Assembly (NCBI RefSeq): GCF_001039355.2
Contig: NW_019774624.1
Coordinates: 1,285,245-1,349,244 of the forward strand
DNA length: 64,000 bases
From: Lingula anatina
Lineage: Eukaryota > Brachiopoda > Lingulata > Lingulida > Lingulidae
Reading direction: 5' to 3'
The translations under genes and the position numbers were made by a program. Below are positions 45,703 through 59,900 of this stretch, one piece after another (positions within the stretch are counted from its first letter, which is position 1; the number at the start of each line of letters is the position of its first letter). Below the pieces are notes generated by a model. It was not told where the DNA came from, searched no databases, and saw only the letters and a program-made list of their open reading frames with translations.

Positions 45703-48700
45703 CTAACTAGCCTCGTTAACAGCCTGAACTGCATAGTCATCATTCAATGCAGCTTTGTCTTTTGCTAAGTTATCATCATCCACAACAATGACAGTGGGAT
45801 TGTTCTCCATTTCTTGTAACAATGGCATGCCTACATGTTGATCACCATTAGATTTGTCACTCATTTCATACTGACCACTCAGAGCCTGCTCAGCCTCCTC
45901 TATGGTGTGGAAATGTGCGAATTCAGGGATTTTTGCACTTTCTACAATTTCAAGTATCTCCGGCTGGAATAGAAAATAACATATCTACTTAGTATGATAG
46001 TGAGCATTTTAAAACATGAGAATGAGCTATGTGACAAAAATTGCAGCAATGAAAGACTTTGACCACGTTTTCAAATCATTTAAAATGCATAATACACTTG
46101 AGGTAGACATAAACAACTTGATTTAGTTTCAGTTATAATATCCAAAAAAGAAAAAAAAATGAAAATTCATCATTCTGGAACAGACTGCTGAACATGTCCA
46201 CAGCAGAAAAAATATATTTCTATGTGCAATGCAAACTAGCCATACTTCAGTTATCTTAGTAATAAACCTTTTGCTCAGAATATTTGCAAATTTTCAAATA
46301 AAAAATAAGTAGTATTGCATACCTCATACTATCCTCTTATTCAGTGATTATGCCTAAAATGATGTAGAGTTAATTTACTCACCCTCATGCCTGCAAATGC
46401 TATCTGCACCTTGTGCTTTTTACAGTCTTCATATAATCTTTCCACCAACTGAAATAAAAATCAAATAAGATCATCAATGCTTTTGTGCATTTTTGAGAAA
46501 AATGTTAATGAAGATCTGTTTTTAAGATACTGGTTTTGCAAATAGTTATTCTTAAAAAGTCCATTTAACTTAACTGATATCACACTGCCAAGGTAAATTT
46601 TTTTCTACATAGTCCAATACAAGAATCTGTTCTACCTTTGATAATGTTCATTCACAATCTTACCTGCACTGTTGTATAATCTACTCCAGATACATGAGTG
46701 AAATCAAATACAACACTTCTTGGGGTTTCACCTGAAATTCATTTTTTTATCAATTATTATACCAATACAATGATAAAGATGACTTTTACTCTACATATCT
46801 GAAAATGTGGGTTTTTATTCCTTTCCCTTCCCTTTTAAATCAAGCCCCTATAACTAGCATTAGTTGTTCTTTTTTTTCAACTATTTCATTCATGTTCTAG
46901 TCAAGAGACAGGTATTATAAGCACTCCTTTTGTCTTACCTATAAGTGCTCTGGTATATATCTTATCTCTTACATATTCTACACCAGGGAACTTCAAGCCT
47001 TGGTCTGGCTGCACCAACATGATGTCTTTACTACCCATCTAGGGTTCAAATGCATAAAACACACTGAAGATTAAATTCTTAAAAGAAACTAAAAAAGTGA
47101 ATTCAACATAAATCATAAATGCTACATTAGAATGATGAGAGATAAAAGTTAAATGTTCAATAACAATGAGAAGAAATAAACACCAAAAAGAGCAGCATGG
47201 CTAAATTAATGATCATTTTTTGCATGTCTCATCACAATGGAGACTTTGAATACTAAAAAAGACACATTATCAAGCAATGTATTGATAAAAAAGACGGCAT
47301 GATTTCAACAAAGGGCTACAGATTTACCCACCTTGACGTGTGGCCTTGCCATGGGGTACAGGACAATCATCAAGGACAGACCAATGCCAATTAGGATACC
47401 ATACTACAACATAAAAGTTTGATGTTTTTTCCAAGTGAAAAGTGATGGTATTCTTTATGATAAGGTCTGCTAATCAAGCATGGCTTTATTAACCCCTTCT
47501 TTAAAAAGAAAGTGATTCTTGTACAGCCAATCAAAAAAATCTGCATTTTACCATTCATGAAACCAAAACACTGTTATACCTGCAACGATTTACTATTCAA
47601 CACAAGTATTTTGTAAAGTACATCACAAACTGTGCTCCACAAAGAGAACAAGACCAGCTTTCTTCTGATTCATCAATTGTGCTTTTCTTTCACTCATCAC
47701 ATGCCATGTGTTCTGCATATAAAACAACCTGTTTTACATACAACAGAATGCTTTTGTTTGAGTGACTCATTAAGGAATGCATGACACAAAGTTGTAAAGA
47801 GAGAAAAGTAAAACCATTTAGTATGCATAACCTTAAGTCTCATGATAAACTGCATTTCACCTACCTCTATTCCCAGGATAAAGGACATGATAAAAGTGGA
47901 AAACAGGGGAATGATGTCTAGCTCTGGAATATATAAAGAACACTGTTACTGCTCAAAATATTTTCTACTAATGAAAAAAAATAATTTTTTTAAATTAACC
48001 ACTGTGACTTTGAAGAACTTTCTATATTTTTCATTTTGAAACATATTCAACCACAATTTAAAGTGAATTCCATACACGACAAGAACACCAAGACTCACTT
48101 TTAACTCTCCATAAAGTCAAGTAGATCTTCCAATCAAACATGTCTAAGACAGCAGTGATGATGACTGCAGCAAGGGCAGCATCAGGAATGTAGTAAAACA
48201 ACGGGGTAAGGAGGGCGAGGGCAAGCACCACCAAAAGACCTAAAATATGCATATAATTTTATCAGTTAGAATATAATTGCATCAAAATACTGGGGAATAA
48301 TAGTGAAGGGAAGCAAGCTCATTCTGTACAGCAAAACAAGAACAAATGTATTGTATACTTAACATTGTATTTCATAAATCCAATATTCCTATGTCAACTC
48401 ATAAATTGAAGATTACTCACCTTTATGATCACTTCACTAACATTTATTTCTCTTTTACAGTATAATAAAAACATTCTGTCAAATACAATTTTCAAGAAAA
48501 GTGGCACAGCCTTACAATCAAATATCATTTAAGAACTTCTTATCCAAGATAAAATTGACTCCTTATCATAAAAAGAGAAGTATTCATCAACTATGTACAA
48601 ATAAAACAAGATTCAATGTTAATACCAATATATTTTTCAAGTGCTTAGAGCTAAAAAAAAAAATTTAATTCCCACAGGCAGGTATTACACAGTTTAAATC

Positions 48701-51700
48701 AGCAGGGTGAAGTAGAAGTATACCCAAAAGTTCAGTGAACTTACCTGTAAAGATACCACCAGCAGGTGTTCGTACCCCACTAGCAGAGTTCACGGCAGTT
48801 CTACAAAGCAACATAAAACACGTTTCAAGCAATTGTTTCAAACCCATACTCAATTAAATAAAGCAGCAGAATGCTCTATACTTTTAAGATCTGCAATTTT
48901 TTAGATACAGCTTTCATAAATGAAAAAAAATTGATGTAAAAGATAATCTTAACCTGTTTTGAAACACTATTTTAATCAGCAAAACTTGCTCTTTACTTTA
49001 ATTGAAAATCTTAATGATGCATTGAAAGTCACATTTTTGCCACATTTTTGCGACTAAATGCCACCATATAGTTTCAAACAGTAAAACTTAGAGAAGTACC
49101 AAAGGAGGTTGTTACATATTTCCCAAAAAATGATATGTGAACAATTTTTTTTTTTTGCTTTCTTTCTGTGCTATCAATATCGTCAGAAGTCTTGTTTGAA
49201 TAAGTACGCAATTGGGCATGCAGCTATACATCCATACATGGCGATGGGAGTAAGTGATGATTATGCAATTCGTGTTCAGTACTAGGTCTATAACTGACCT
49301 CTATGAACTGGAGGGTCAGAAATTAAATAGGTCAATTTACGACCAAAAATTGGAAGGTGCAGTTTTAAAGTTATTTTTGGGCAGAATGTCATGTCGACTT
49401 TTTTTTACTCATATATGAAACTAGTAGAAGTGATTTATAAGCGGTACTGGAAATCTAAGCTTGCTTTATATGTACACTGTTTGGTAAATGATTTGGAACA
49501 CTGGTAATAACTCTGACCCATAAATAATAGTCAACATCATTTATCATGACACTGATATCTATGAGGGAGCAAGGACAGATAACCTTAATCTATGCAGAAC
49601 AACTACTTATAAAAGGCTGCTTTAAACTTTTCACTGCTCAAATTGTTGCTTTAACTAGGACCCTGCTTTGCCATATATTATCTATGCTTGGTACTTTTTG
49701 ATGTATTTTTTTTTAATTCAGAAAAGTGTTCTTAATGCAATTACAGGATTTTATCCAAGACCAATAGTTTGCCAGGAACAAATCCACTCAACAAGAAAAT
49801 TAAGAATCTACAAATAAATGTAACATATATATAGCTGCCCTAACACTTGTTGGAAAAAACCTGCCAAGCACCTGGTGGTACAGTGCACAAAGGGGAAATT
49901 TTTGTTTGCAAATAAAAGTGTTTGCCTTTTATATGGCTGTACTTAAAACAAATGCAGCATAATAAACAATTTCATTTATTGAGCTACATTATTATTATTA
50001 TTGATTGTTTGTTTGGACCAAGTAGACAAAATTTTTAATAATTCAGTGACAAACTGAAATAGATTTCATTGATTTTAATTACCAACACCAAAATAAATAT
50101 TATGGCACCAAAATAAATATTATCCACCTGCCAATAAGCTAAATGGCCCAAACAATACCTTGAAAAACTCCCAGTTATTGGATAGGAGCTAACAAAACGA
50201 GCTCAAAAAGTTGGCGGCACCCATGGCAATCAATTCTTGATTTGGCTCAATAGAGTAGTCATTTTTTCTTGCTACAAAATAGAAACAAAGTCCTTATCTT
50301 GGTGTTAATTTCATCACTGCAGTTATCATCAGAGTAATTTCAGCTTAAATCTATATATACCAACATAAACCAAAACTCAATTTTTTTAATTCAAGTTATC
50401 AAATATATGAACCTCAATAAATTTACAAAGGAGATATTTATCAGCGGAAATCCAATGAATGCAAACTGAGTTTATGACTAAAATGTAATAATGTTTTATC
50501 TACAGCAAACAACAGCAGAGTTGCATACTTATCTACAAGCCAGGCTGATTTGATGGAATCAATAAAAGAGTGTGCTCATAAAAAGTAGAGAAAGTCTGAA
50601 AGCTGCCATTACCAAAGGCTTTTCCTATTGCTATGGTCTCCAATAGCCCAATCAGAGGAATAATTGCAAATCCTGCTCCAATATTCTAAAGAAAAAGATA
50701 TTAAAAATAACACTGAAATAGCTTTGAACATACCATTTCTTTAGCACCATATGTCTAAAATTATTCAACAATAAAAATGAAATAAGAAAAATATCATATT
50801 GGATAACGTCACAGTAACACGGTTAACCAGCTATAAATCAATTAATCTTTCAACATCATCATCAGTGCTCATCGTCCCGTGTGGGACATAAGGCCACAAT
50901 CTTTCAACATACAAACATGTTATTCTCCTTGGTACAATTAATTAAATTGAATTTGATCTTTTACCATCATTTACAGATCATAACCAAGCAACACCCTTAC
51001 CTGAAATAACTGACCAGTTCCTATAGTTTCATTGGGACTAATTTGCAGGGTAAAATTGGGCAATTTAAATGGGGGAAGGCCCTCCTGGATATTTCCAGTC
51101 AGACTTAGGACATCTATGTCTTTAGCTAGGAGAGCTGCAGCTATGCCAGCCGCAGCCACCACCACAACTGCATTGCGGGCTAAATACAAACAGGAAAGAA
51201 GTGTTCAGTATGTCATGTTGAGAAATTTGTCTACTTTTCATATCCTACATCATCTTTCATCTCTCAAAAGTTTGTGTAGGAAGTGAAAAGTTAAAATTTT
51301 TCTCAACATGGTTGACAATACCATACAGATTCACTTTCATCAGAGTGCTCAGTATAGTTATAAGAAGACAAACATTCGGTTTCCAAACCAATCACTAGTG
51401 TGTCTGAAATGGTCTTATTCTGCAGTTTCAGATCACAAATGATCTTATGTGGTCTTAATCAATGAGTAAGACTGACTAGAGGATACCTCTCCTCACAATG
51501 GGGGAATGTGTGACTGGAGACAATAGCATATTAACAACTGGAAGTCAGTCCAATCATAGTCTACCTCATCCAGGTTAAGTTCACTTTTGATCTTAAATGC
51601 AGAGTCAGTCCATGGTAAGACCATTTCTTTAATTATTAAGACCATGTAAGATTGTTTGTGATCTCAAATTGCAGATTTATACCATTTCAGGTGCACTAGT

Positions 51701-54700
51701 GAATGCTATTATTTTTGCTGCAGGAATTTCTCAGAAAGAAAAAGGTATGAGAAATCTTTTTAAACATGGAAACCCAATTTGCTTAAAACACTTTTTAAGT
51801 TTATAATTTCGGTGGCAACTACAAATTGAGTGAAATTATCAGAATTTTTACCAGTAATACCTACCAAAACAAAATATTATTACCTGATGTTGAGGGTAAA
51901 ATGATTATAAAATATAAAGATGATAAAGTTTTAATATTCTACCTGTGCCAACCAGCCATAAAATCTTCCTGGACACTTTGGTGCTCATTGGGAGTACGAC
52001 CCCTTCTTCATCATCATATTTAAGGTCTTTTATAAACTGAAACAAAAAGAGGCTTATTACATCAAACTTAACCATGGCATGAGGAACTGCCGTTAGTAAT
52101 GATGGTGGCGACAACTGTCTCCTTTAATACATCATGCTGCATGCAATGTGTTATTAAGATTTAGTAACAAGGCAACCAAGCTAAAAGAATGCAACACACA
52201 TCTTCACTGACATATCTACTGTAAAAAGCAACAATAGTATATAAACTGAGATTACTTAATATATTGGCTGAGGTGAACAAACCTTAAGGATCACAAGTAT
52301 CACCATACTGCAGAGGCCCATTACAAGGTCCCATATACTGAAATAATAAATAATAACTTCATTAATGAAATATGTCAATAAAACATACATTCAATTACAA
52401 AACATTACCCTGTTTTCTTCTAAAATAAACAATTATCCATTAAAATAATTCACTGAAGACTTCAAAGAAATTTGTTTTAATTGCCATTATCTTAACTAAA
52501 TGCACCTTACTTGGTCTCTGGAATTTTCCGGAATGTTTCATAAACCATATGTAAAAAATCTCGAGGAATGCCTTTGAGGCCTAGTAAGTTCTGAAACATC
52601 AATACAACACAATTCACAAACATTTCTACAATTCTAATTAAAGTAGCAATATCATTATCAAGTCAGAATAACCTCTACATGAGCAGATAATCAACAAGCA
52701 GTTGACAACTGTAGGCATGATTTATGACCAATGAGAAGCAATCCATCAAACATACGAATGGAACCCAGCTAAATTACACCTAAAATAATTACTGTTCTTT
52801 TTTCTTATTTTCATATCAATGGACCCAGTGCCAATGGTAGCAAAATTAACTTTGAACTGGTCAATGACCACTTCAGATGAAGATAGACAATACTTTGTAG
52901 CATAATTGAGGCATATTATTCCTACTGTGTTATCGTAACATAATGTATTATTATGAATAAAAAACCCAATGATTAATTAAACTGATTATATTCAAGGGTT
53001 TCAATTGATACCTTGAGCTGACCAAATGCAATGGTAATGGATGCCGCTGACGTAAATCCATTGATCACTGGGAAGGATATAAACTGGACGATAAAACCTG
53101 AAATACCAGATAATATCAGCATCAGCTACTGAGTATTACAAATATGCCATCTTTTGTTACACATTAAAGCTTATTTTTAATCAAAAACTGAAATATCAGA
53201 TAAAACCAGTATGAACAATTTTGTGGCGGAAATATCCCCACCTTCCTTGCAGGCAAAGTCATTTTTACATTTACCCAATAAGCACTATGTTCCACTGTGT
53301 TGCTGGCAGTGCATCTATCTGATACCAGTGTGGTGAGCTTACTAAAAAATTCCATGAGTTAGCATCTGATAACAATAATGTAATTAATTTTATCACTTAC
53401 AGGCAGTTACTGAGCATTACAAAAAGCAAATCAAACTGAAACACATCAACTTTTGCGTCATATCCTACATGTGTCTTTTCTGTCTTTTATTTTGAAAAAA
53501 ATTACTTCATGCCATCCTCCATCCCCCAATTACAACATGCATGAACTCCACAGAATAAATCAAGAATTGTAAAAATACAAACTACTTACAGGGAAACCCC
53601 AAAAATATTAGAATATGTTTGTATTCAATATTCTTTTACTAGGATTCATGACAAACAAAGAACACTCTGAAGCTAAGTCAAAGGCCTTATTCAAATTCCA
53701 CTTCTTGTCTAAAATGTTAAAAATATAATTTATTGTATTGTAAGTAAATTCGTGTGACATTCAAATAAGGGAAGTTTCAGGGAACTGATCATGTAGACTC
53801 CAAAAATACCTATTTCTTAAGAGCAGGTCTATCAGCATTGCAAAGTCTACTGAATGAACACATACTACAGACAAATTCTATGTAAAGTTTCAGCTTTGAT
53901 AAAACTAAGTATGGGAGAGAATTTTGCCATCACCCTGTACAAGGTACCCTGGATACACTGAGCACAGCGTTAACAGTCACTAACTAACACAGACATAAAA
54001 ACATAAGAAGGCAATTAAATTATGACACATGTTAATGTAAATTAAAATATTTGGTATAATATGATTGATAATACAATACCTTTAGGCTGTAATGTTCAGA
54101 ATTACTACAGTATTATTATTCATATGATATAACCAAAGAGAGCAATTTGAATTTTAATGAAAAAAACATTCCACAGGCCCCAAAGCAAACTGCAAAACTG
54201 AATAAAATCATTGTTTCTGTTTATTAAAATGCATTACCTAAATGTAAGAATCCCATAATCATCTGGATTATCCCAGCAAAGAATGTTAATATGATGGCAT
54301 TGGTGGCATTGTGTGGAAGCCATTCAGTCTGTCCAAAATCTGCTGTCATAAGAGACATGATGGCGGTTGGTCCCATAGTAATGTCTTTCGATGTTCCCAG
54401 AAACGTGTACACAAAACAACCCATGAAGGCAGAGTATAACCCATACTGAAAAGAAATAATTGATTTTTTTAATGAAAATGTCATAAATCACATAATCATT
54501 CACAAAATGAAACATGTTATATTCAAAATTCAAATTGCTCATTTATTGTGCTAGCTGTTTAATTTCTTCAACTACTCTTAATCATATGGAGTTCAAGTAA
54601 AGAGTGGAAAAAAAGCTTTTTAAAAACCATTGATGGCTTATAGCTTGTGCCACTGTATTTTTTATACTTATTTTATCTGATATAGTTGCCAACTAGTGTG

Positions 54701-55051
54701 TAATGTATGAAATTAAATTAACAATATGGATGGCTTACCTGTGGTGGAAGCTCAGCAATTTGTGCATAGGCTAGTCCCTGTGGTAGTACTGTCAAACCCA
54801 CTGTGAGACCTGCAATGACATCTCCTTGCAAATGTTTCAGCCTAGAAAATATAGTTAAACAAAAAGAGAAATAAACAGAAGTATTTCCTTTTTTTTTTTG
54901 CTGATTTGAAAACTTTTGGGAAGAAAATTTTAATCAGACATGTGCTAGCTTATTGGAGCCTGCTTTGGACTTTCGGCCAAAATGTCATCATTTTACTCCA
55001 TCAATTACTTCTGTGCAGTATAACCGGGTTTCATATGGGCACACACACACG

Positions 55052-55127
<76 letters not shown>

Positions 55128-56893
55128 CACACTACATCAGACACACCTACATCTTATGGTGATCAAGTATATGAAGATTCTACTTTTTTTCATGTGAGTG
55201 ACAGAAATTAACAGAAGGAAATGGCCAGACAAGATCATCATAGTGTCCACAAACATCTTCTAAACAGTTGTTGTTTAGAATTGTAGCACCTTAAATATCA
55301 GGCATTCAAATACAAAACAAGATTGGGCTTAAAGGTAAAGTGAAAAGTATAAGATACAGACAAATAAGATCGAACACTTAACAAATATAAACTTTGTGAT
55401 TTTGACACTCTTATTACAAAATGTATATACTAGGTATTGGGAAGAATTTAATCAATTTACCAGTTAGGACTGTCATTTTACACTGAAAAGTAAAAATTCC
55501 AAAGAAATTGTATGATTCATTCCATTGGAAACACTTTCCCAAATGGTTAAAGTGTCCTAAGACAACATTTCATGTGTTAATATATACATCACCTACATAT
55601 AACTCAATAAAAAAGCACTGCCCTCATCAAATCACAGAAATCCACAATTTCCAAACTGTTCTTTAAACTTATATTATAAATGTCCATGTTATCAACTACT
55701 GTGACAATTTTCACTTGTCAATGACTAGTATATAACAGCTATGTAGCAAAACAATCAATCCCCTACACCTGAAACATTGATGACATGCCAGCTGATTCAA
55801 CATATACACACATATATATATATATTCACCTGTTACTGCTAGCTACAATGTTTATACAGAGTAACATACTATTAATTTATTTATCTTAACACCTGGCACT
55901 TAATTTGCCATTCATCTTAGCATTTTTGCTATGAAACTTGAAAGCCTTCATATAACATTTTTTTAAACTTTTAGCCAAAATCAGCATGTAGTTGTATACA
56001 CGCCTTCACATCACCAAAAATCAAACTATGACACATTGTTCATAGACAAAATAAAAAATCACTTTTTAATTATGTCTAACTGACCGATGAAAACATAAAT
56101 TCTTTCAAAATTGTCCCATGAATATCTTAAATAACTGGGTCAGTACTTATATCCCTACTTTCCAGCTGTATTATCTTCAAGTACAATGTTGCCGTATCAA
56201 ACATGAACGATAAGATATTGTGACACATTTTGATGAGCAAAGTTTGACCTGCCTTTGAAGATGCTGTTATCTACATTCTACATTCCCAACTTAAAACTAA
56301 ACATATTTACAGAAAGCGGTTTTTCTTACATATATTTCTATCGCTCAACTGATATTTGCAATAGATATATTTATTTAGACCCCTGATGACAAATGAGGTA
56401 TTGACAAGGACCACATACTAGTCACTGTATCAGCTGCCACTTGGATAAAAGAGATAGTTTGACTCTATACACATTTTGCAAACAAGGAGGATCAAACGAT
56501 TTATCTTATCTTAATATATATGCACTGAAATGTGGAGAATGTTCACTGAACCCCCTCCCCTGCAAATTCTATAATCCCCTTATCATATATGCTATCTGAT
56601 ACTCTTACGGAATATTCTTCTTACATAATTCAACAGTGACTTTTGGCATAAAAAACTATGCAGGCATTATAAAAAAAGAACAATCTTAATGTGAATTGAA
56701 TGTTAAATTATATTCTACAGTATTTTGTTATGTATTTTATTAGTATGGAGTTTTTATTTTATTTTTTTGATAATTATTAAATGATGAGTCCAAAGACTTA
56801 CCTATATTTTGGTAACCATGTTATGATGGGAAATCTTCTCTTTAAAGTCTTCACAGAAAAAGCTTCCTTGCAGTATTTCTTAGTAGCATCCAT
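45703..56893 (-). CDS. SLC26A11: SLC26A11-like sulfate/anion transporter (one apparent frameshift)
   Basis: Eighteen coding exons on the reverse strand: 56802-56893, 54739-54841, 54238-54445, 53012-53097, 52511-52590, 52283-52337, 51943-52036, 51001-51179, 50613-50685, 50159-50271, 48745-48800, 48099-48239, 47865-47923, 47332-47403, 46939-47038, 46664-46731, 46383-46448 and 45703-45963. About 634 residues if the frameshift in the tenth exon is ignored (human 606). Start MDATKKYCKEAFS, then RRFPIITWLPKY, the SLC26 signature region (GLTVGLTVLPQGLAYAQIA), GLYSAFMGCFVYTFLGTSKD, GPTAIMSL, RTAVNSASGVRTPAGG, FYYIPDAALAAVII, and a STAS domain (SVVFDFTHVSGVDYTTV). Family role: multi-pass anion transporter for sulfate/chloride in plasma or lysosomal membranes. 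The C-terminal 50 residues are acidic and lineage-specific. Closest human match by memory is SLC26A11. Confidence 0.95.
49044..49130 (+). repeat. Dispersed repeat, copy 2
   Basis: Matches the order of blocks at 1613-1712 (ACTAAATGCCACCAT, TTTCAAACAG, TACCAAAGGA, TATTTCCC). Lies in the SLC26A11 intron 48801-50158. Confidence 0.5.
50159..50271 (-). other. SLC26A11: SLC26A11 exon with 1-base insertion
   Basis: The exon reads in frame to AANFLSSF and then meets TAG. Dropping one base from the A4 run at 50194-50197 (T4 on the coding strand) restores VSSYPITGSFSR, exactly the family sequence, and brings the exon end into phase with the next exon. Both splice sites are intact. A homopolymer sequencing or assembly error is the likeliest cause; a real null allele is possible. 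Confidence 0.85.
55040..55122. repeat. (CA)n microsatellite
   Basis: About forty CA units, slightly interrupted by CG, in the SLC26A11 intron 54842-56801; responsible for spurious His-Thr open frames. Confidence 0.95.
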
Positions 56894-56919
56894 TTCATTC
56901 CAGTCTGCTCAACCACTGT

Positions 56920-59900
56920 GTAAAAGTTAATAAGTGAACCAGTTTCAAAACTGATTACACTGATAATTAATTGGGCAAAAGACAGTTGTTTATGTCCCCC
57001 AAGAAAAGCAAAATTCCCAAAAGAAACACGCCAGAATGCAAGTGGTATGTTGCCTCGTCAATATAAATGGTCAAACGTGTTTCTGGCCCCTGGTGACGAC
57101 TTGTCCCTCAGGCTGGACCCCTGCTACTGATAACTTGTGAATTCTTTGTACAACCTTCCCACTGGGAGCTCCCTCTGTCACCACCTGCCAGGAACAAGTA
57201 GGCCTGTACCAGGTCACCAATGTAGCATGATGCAAGTCATCTCTGGAAAGATAAAGTTGCTTATCCAGATTAGGGGGCTTCTGGTCTAGGAGTACTACCC
57301 TGTGTACATTATTTTCAACATAGAGCACTACCCGCCACTGCTACTGTGGCATGATGTGATGGAATAGCTGTTTCCTTTTTTGGAGAGGTAATAAAAAATA
57401 AGACACTGAAACTCTTACCAATTTTTAAAAAGCAACCAATTGTTAAAAGTAGCAGACTCTGTAGGGGAATGTAACTCCATATATACACATTTAGGAGGCC
57501 TTTGTAAAGAGGGGAAGAAAGCTGTTTCCTTTTGGAGGTCTGCTCCAGCCTATGAAAACTTAAAAAAAAAAAAATTTATGAACATGACATGGGCCATAGG
57601 CAGAGAAACATGTTTGCAGGGGATGGGGATGCAGCTGCTGGGGGAACTAGGACTACAGTGACTGTGATCCACACCCCCATGAAGCCACACACACACACAT
57701 GCATGTACAAGCATGCACGCACACACACAGAATATCTCAAGCATATCAGCATCTTATAGTTACAAAATATCTGAAGCTTAGACTATTCTTTCTTATGCTA
57801 TTGAAAGTGACTGAACCCCCCCCCCCCACACACACACACACACCAGCAGAATAGAGCCATGTTGACATAAACTTTTGCTGCAATCTTAATCACTGCAAAA
57901 AGCATGTCAAAAACTGAGATTAAATTTTTTTAATGCCATGACTATTAAACCTAATTTTTGACCTCAAATTCACTCACAAACACAATGCCGATGACGTGAT
58001 GAAATTATGATTCATACATCTTACAAAATACTTATGACAAATCTTCAATTTATTCTTAGGTGTTAAAAAAAAATTTAGAATGTTTTCTTAATAAGCCCAC
58101 TCAAAATCTGTCTATGGCATGACCTGTTTAAGAAACGATCTACATAGCTTTATGCCCACGTGTTTATAAAAATCCAATCATAATTGTGTAAGATAGGATT
58201 TTTATATGTTACACATTAGATACGTGCTACATATAATTATAAATGGTTTATTGACTGAATAAGCATTGAAAAAAAAAACTGAAATAAGTCTATGCCAAAA
58301 ACTATTTAGCCTGCTGGCCCTGCAAGAATCCAATGGCCTACAGTGGAAAAAATTGGCCATGTAAAAATTTTATATTACATATTTTTACTAGACCATGTTT
58401 TATTTTATGGACTACAATATATTATATGGACACTAAATAATATTTTATTTTATTTTAGTCAAATTCTGTATCCAAAAGCAAAAAAAAAAAAATCACTCAT
58501 ATTGAATATATTTAGTGTAGGTAGGTGTAAAAGTTCAATGACTGTGAACATAAATTATGAGAAAAGTACAGTCACACCTGTGCAGGTAGGTATGTCTGTT
58601 CAAATTAAGGACACAAGGACAATATAAAACAGCTAAATCAACATTTCCAACTGTAAGAAGGCATATTTTGTCATCAAACTTTTCAATTGCTTGTTCTTCT
58701 TCAGATAAGACAACCAAATGAATAATATATTGATTAGAAAACAGACATTATGTCACTATATTACAAGGTTTCAAAAACAAGATCGGCTTGTTAAACCATC
58801 TGCTACTAATCAAATACAGGCAAGAAAGTTAAAGTCCATTGCATCAAGAGCTTTTGATTGTTCAAAAAGCTCATAGCCATTATTCTGGGTTTTAGTTTCA
58901 TTGATCTTTGAACAAATCAATGGAGACTCTAATGAAAAGCCATTTGTTCCAAGAGATGAGCATAAGAACTATGACTTAAGGTGTAAAACTGAATTATGTA
59001 CTCCATGTGACAGGGAACTGTAAAAAAAACTAATACCCTGCTATAACATAATCTATAATATATAATAATATAATGGAAACAAATCTGAGTCAAATTGCAG
59101 TATCTGATCAAAATTAACTCTTCAGAGATGCCAAATTATTTGAAAAAATTAGCATTCTTGTATGTAACACTCATATCTATATTTGTCCAAATCATAACTA
59201 AATACTTCAAGCCTTGTCAAAGGGAGTATAGAATAAATAAGAAAATCTTCCCAGAAGCAACCATCCATCACATAAGGGTTCTAAATGCTAGAAAATATTC
59301 CAATTTGGACAGCCTTCAGCTGTAGGCTGTTATCAGAGCCACCACATGTATTAAAATCAATATGAAGTCCACAAGTAGGCAGGATGACAGTAATCGATGG
59401 AAGATTAATGATGCTCACGTCAATGAATTCTTTGGGCTTGTTGAAATTAGAACACTTATTCTGACATCAGAAAGAGGTGCATCTAGCAAAATGTGAGTTC
59501 ATTAAAAATTAGGTGTTTTTCAGCACCGAAACAGCCAGAGATTAAATATTTTAATTTCCTGTTGTTAATAAGCAAGCATCATTGAGGACTGGCTACAGAA
59601 GAAAAGATCTCCACTATTTAAAAAAAAAAACATAGCAAAACACAAATGGGTAACAAAATAGGTATTTTTTTTTCAGTCTGAACATAATTTTGGATATGCA
59701 AGTAATATATTTCACACACTAAAAATTATCTAAAGATTTTTTTTGTAACAAATTTGATCCTTATTTTGTCATTTAAAACTAAAAACTAAATAGTGCAAAT
59801 CATGTTTGACATCAATTGTCTCTTCCCCTATGGAAAGAAAAATACAATGGGCAAAAAAATGAGCTTCAAAGTTGTTTTCTTTCATCTTATGTAACAATAC

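Noticed and set aside
54906-55211. Open frames with long His-Thr runs
   Set aside because: Direct translation of the (CA)n microsatellite inside an SLC26A11 intron.
57071-57328. Reverse open frame in the first SLC26A11 intron
   Set aside because: Unrecognised and isolated; may be an old repeat but I cannot support a gene.
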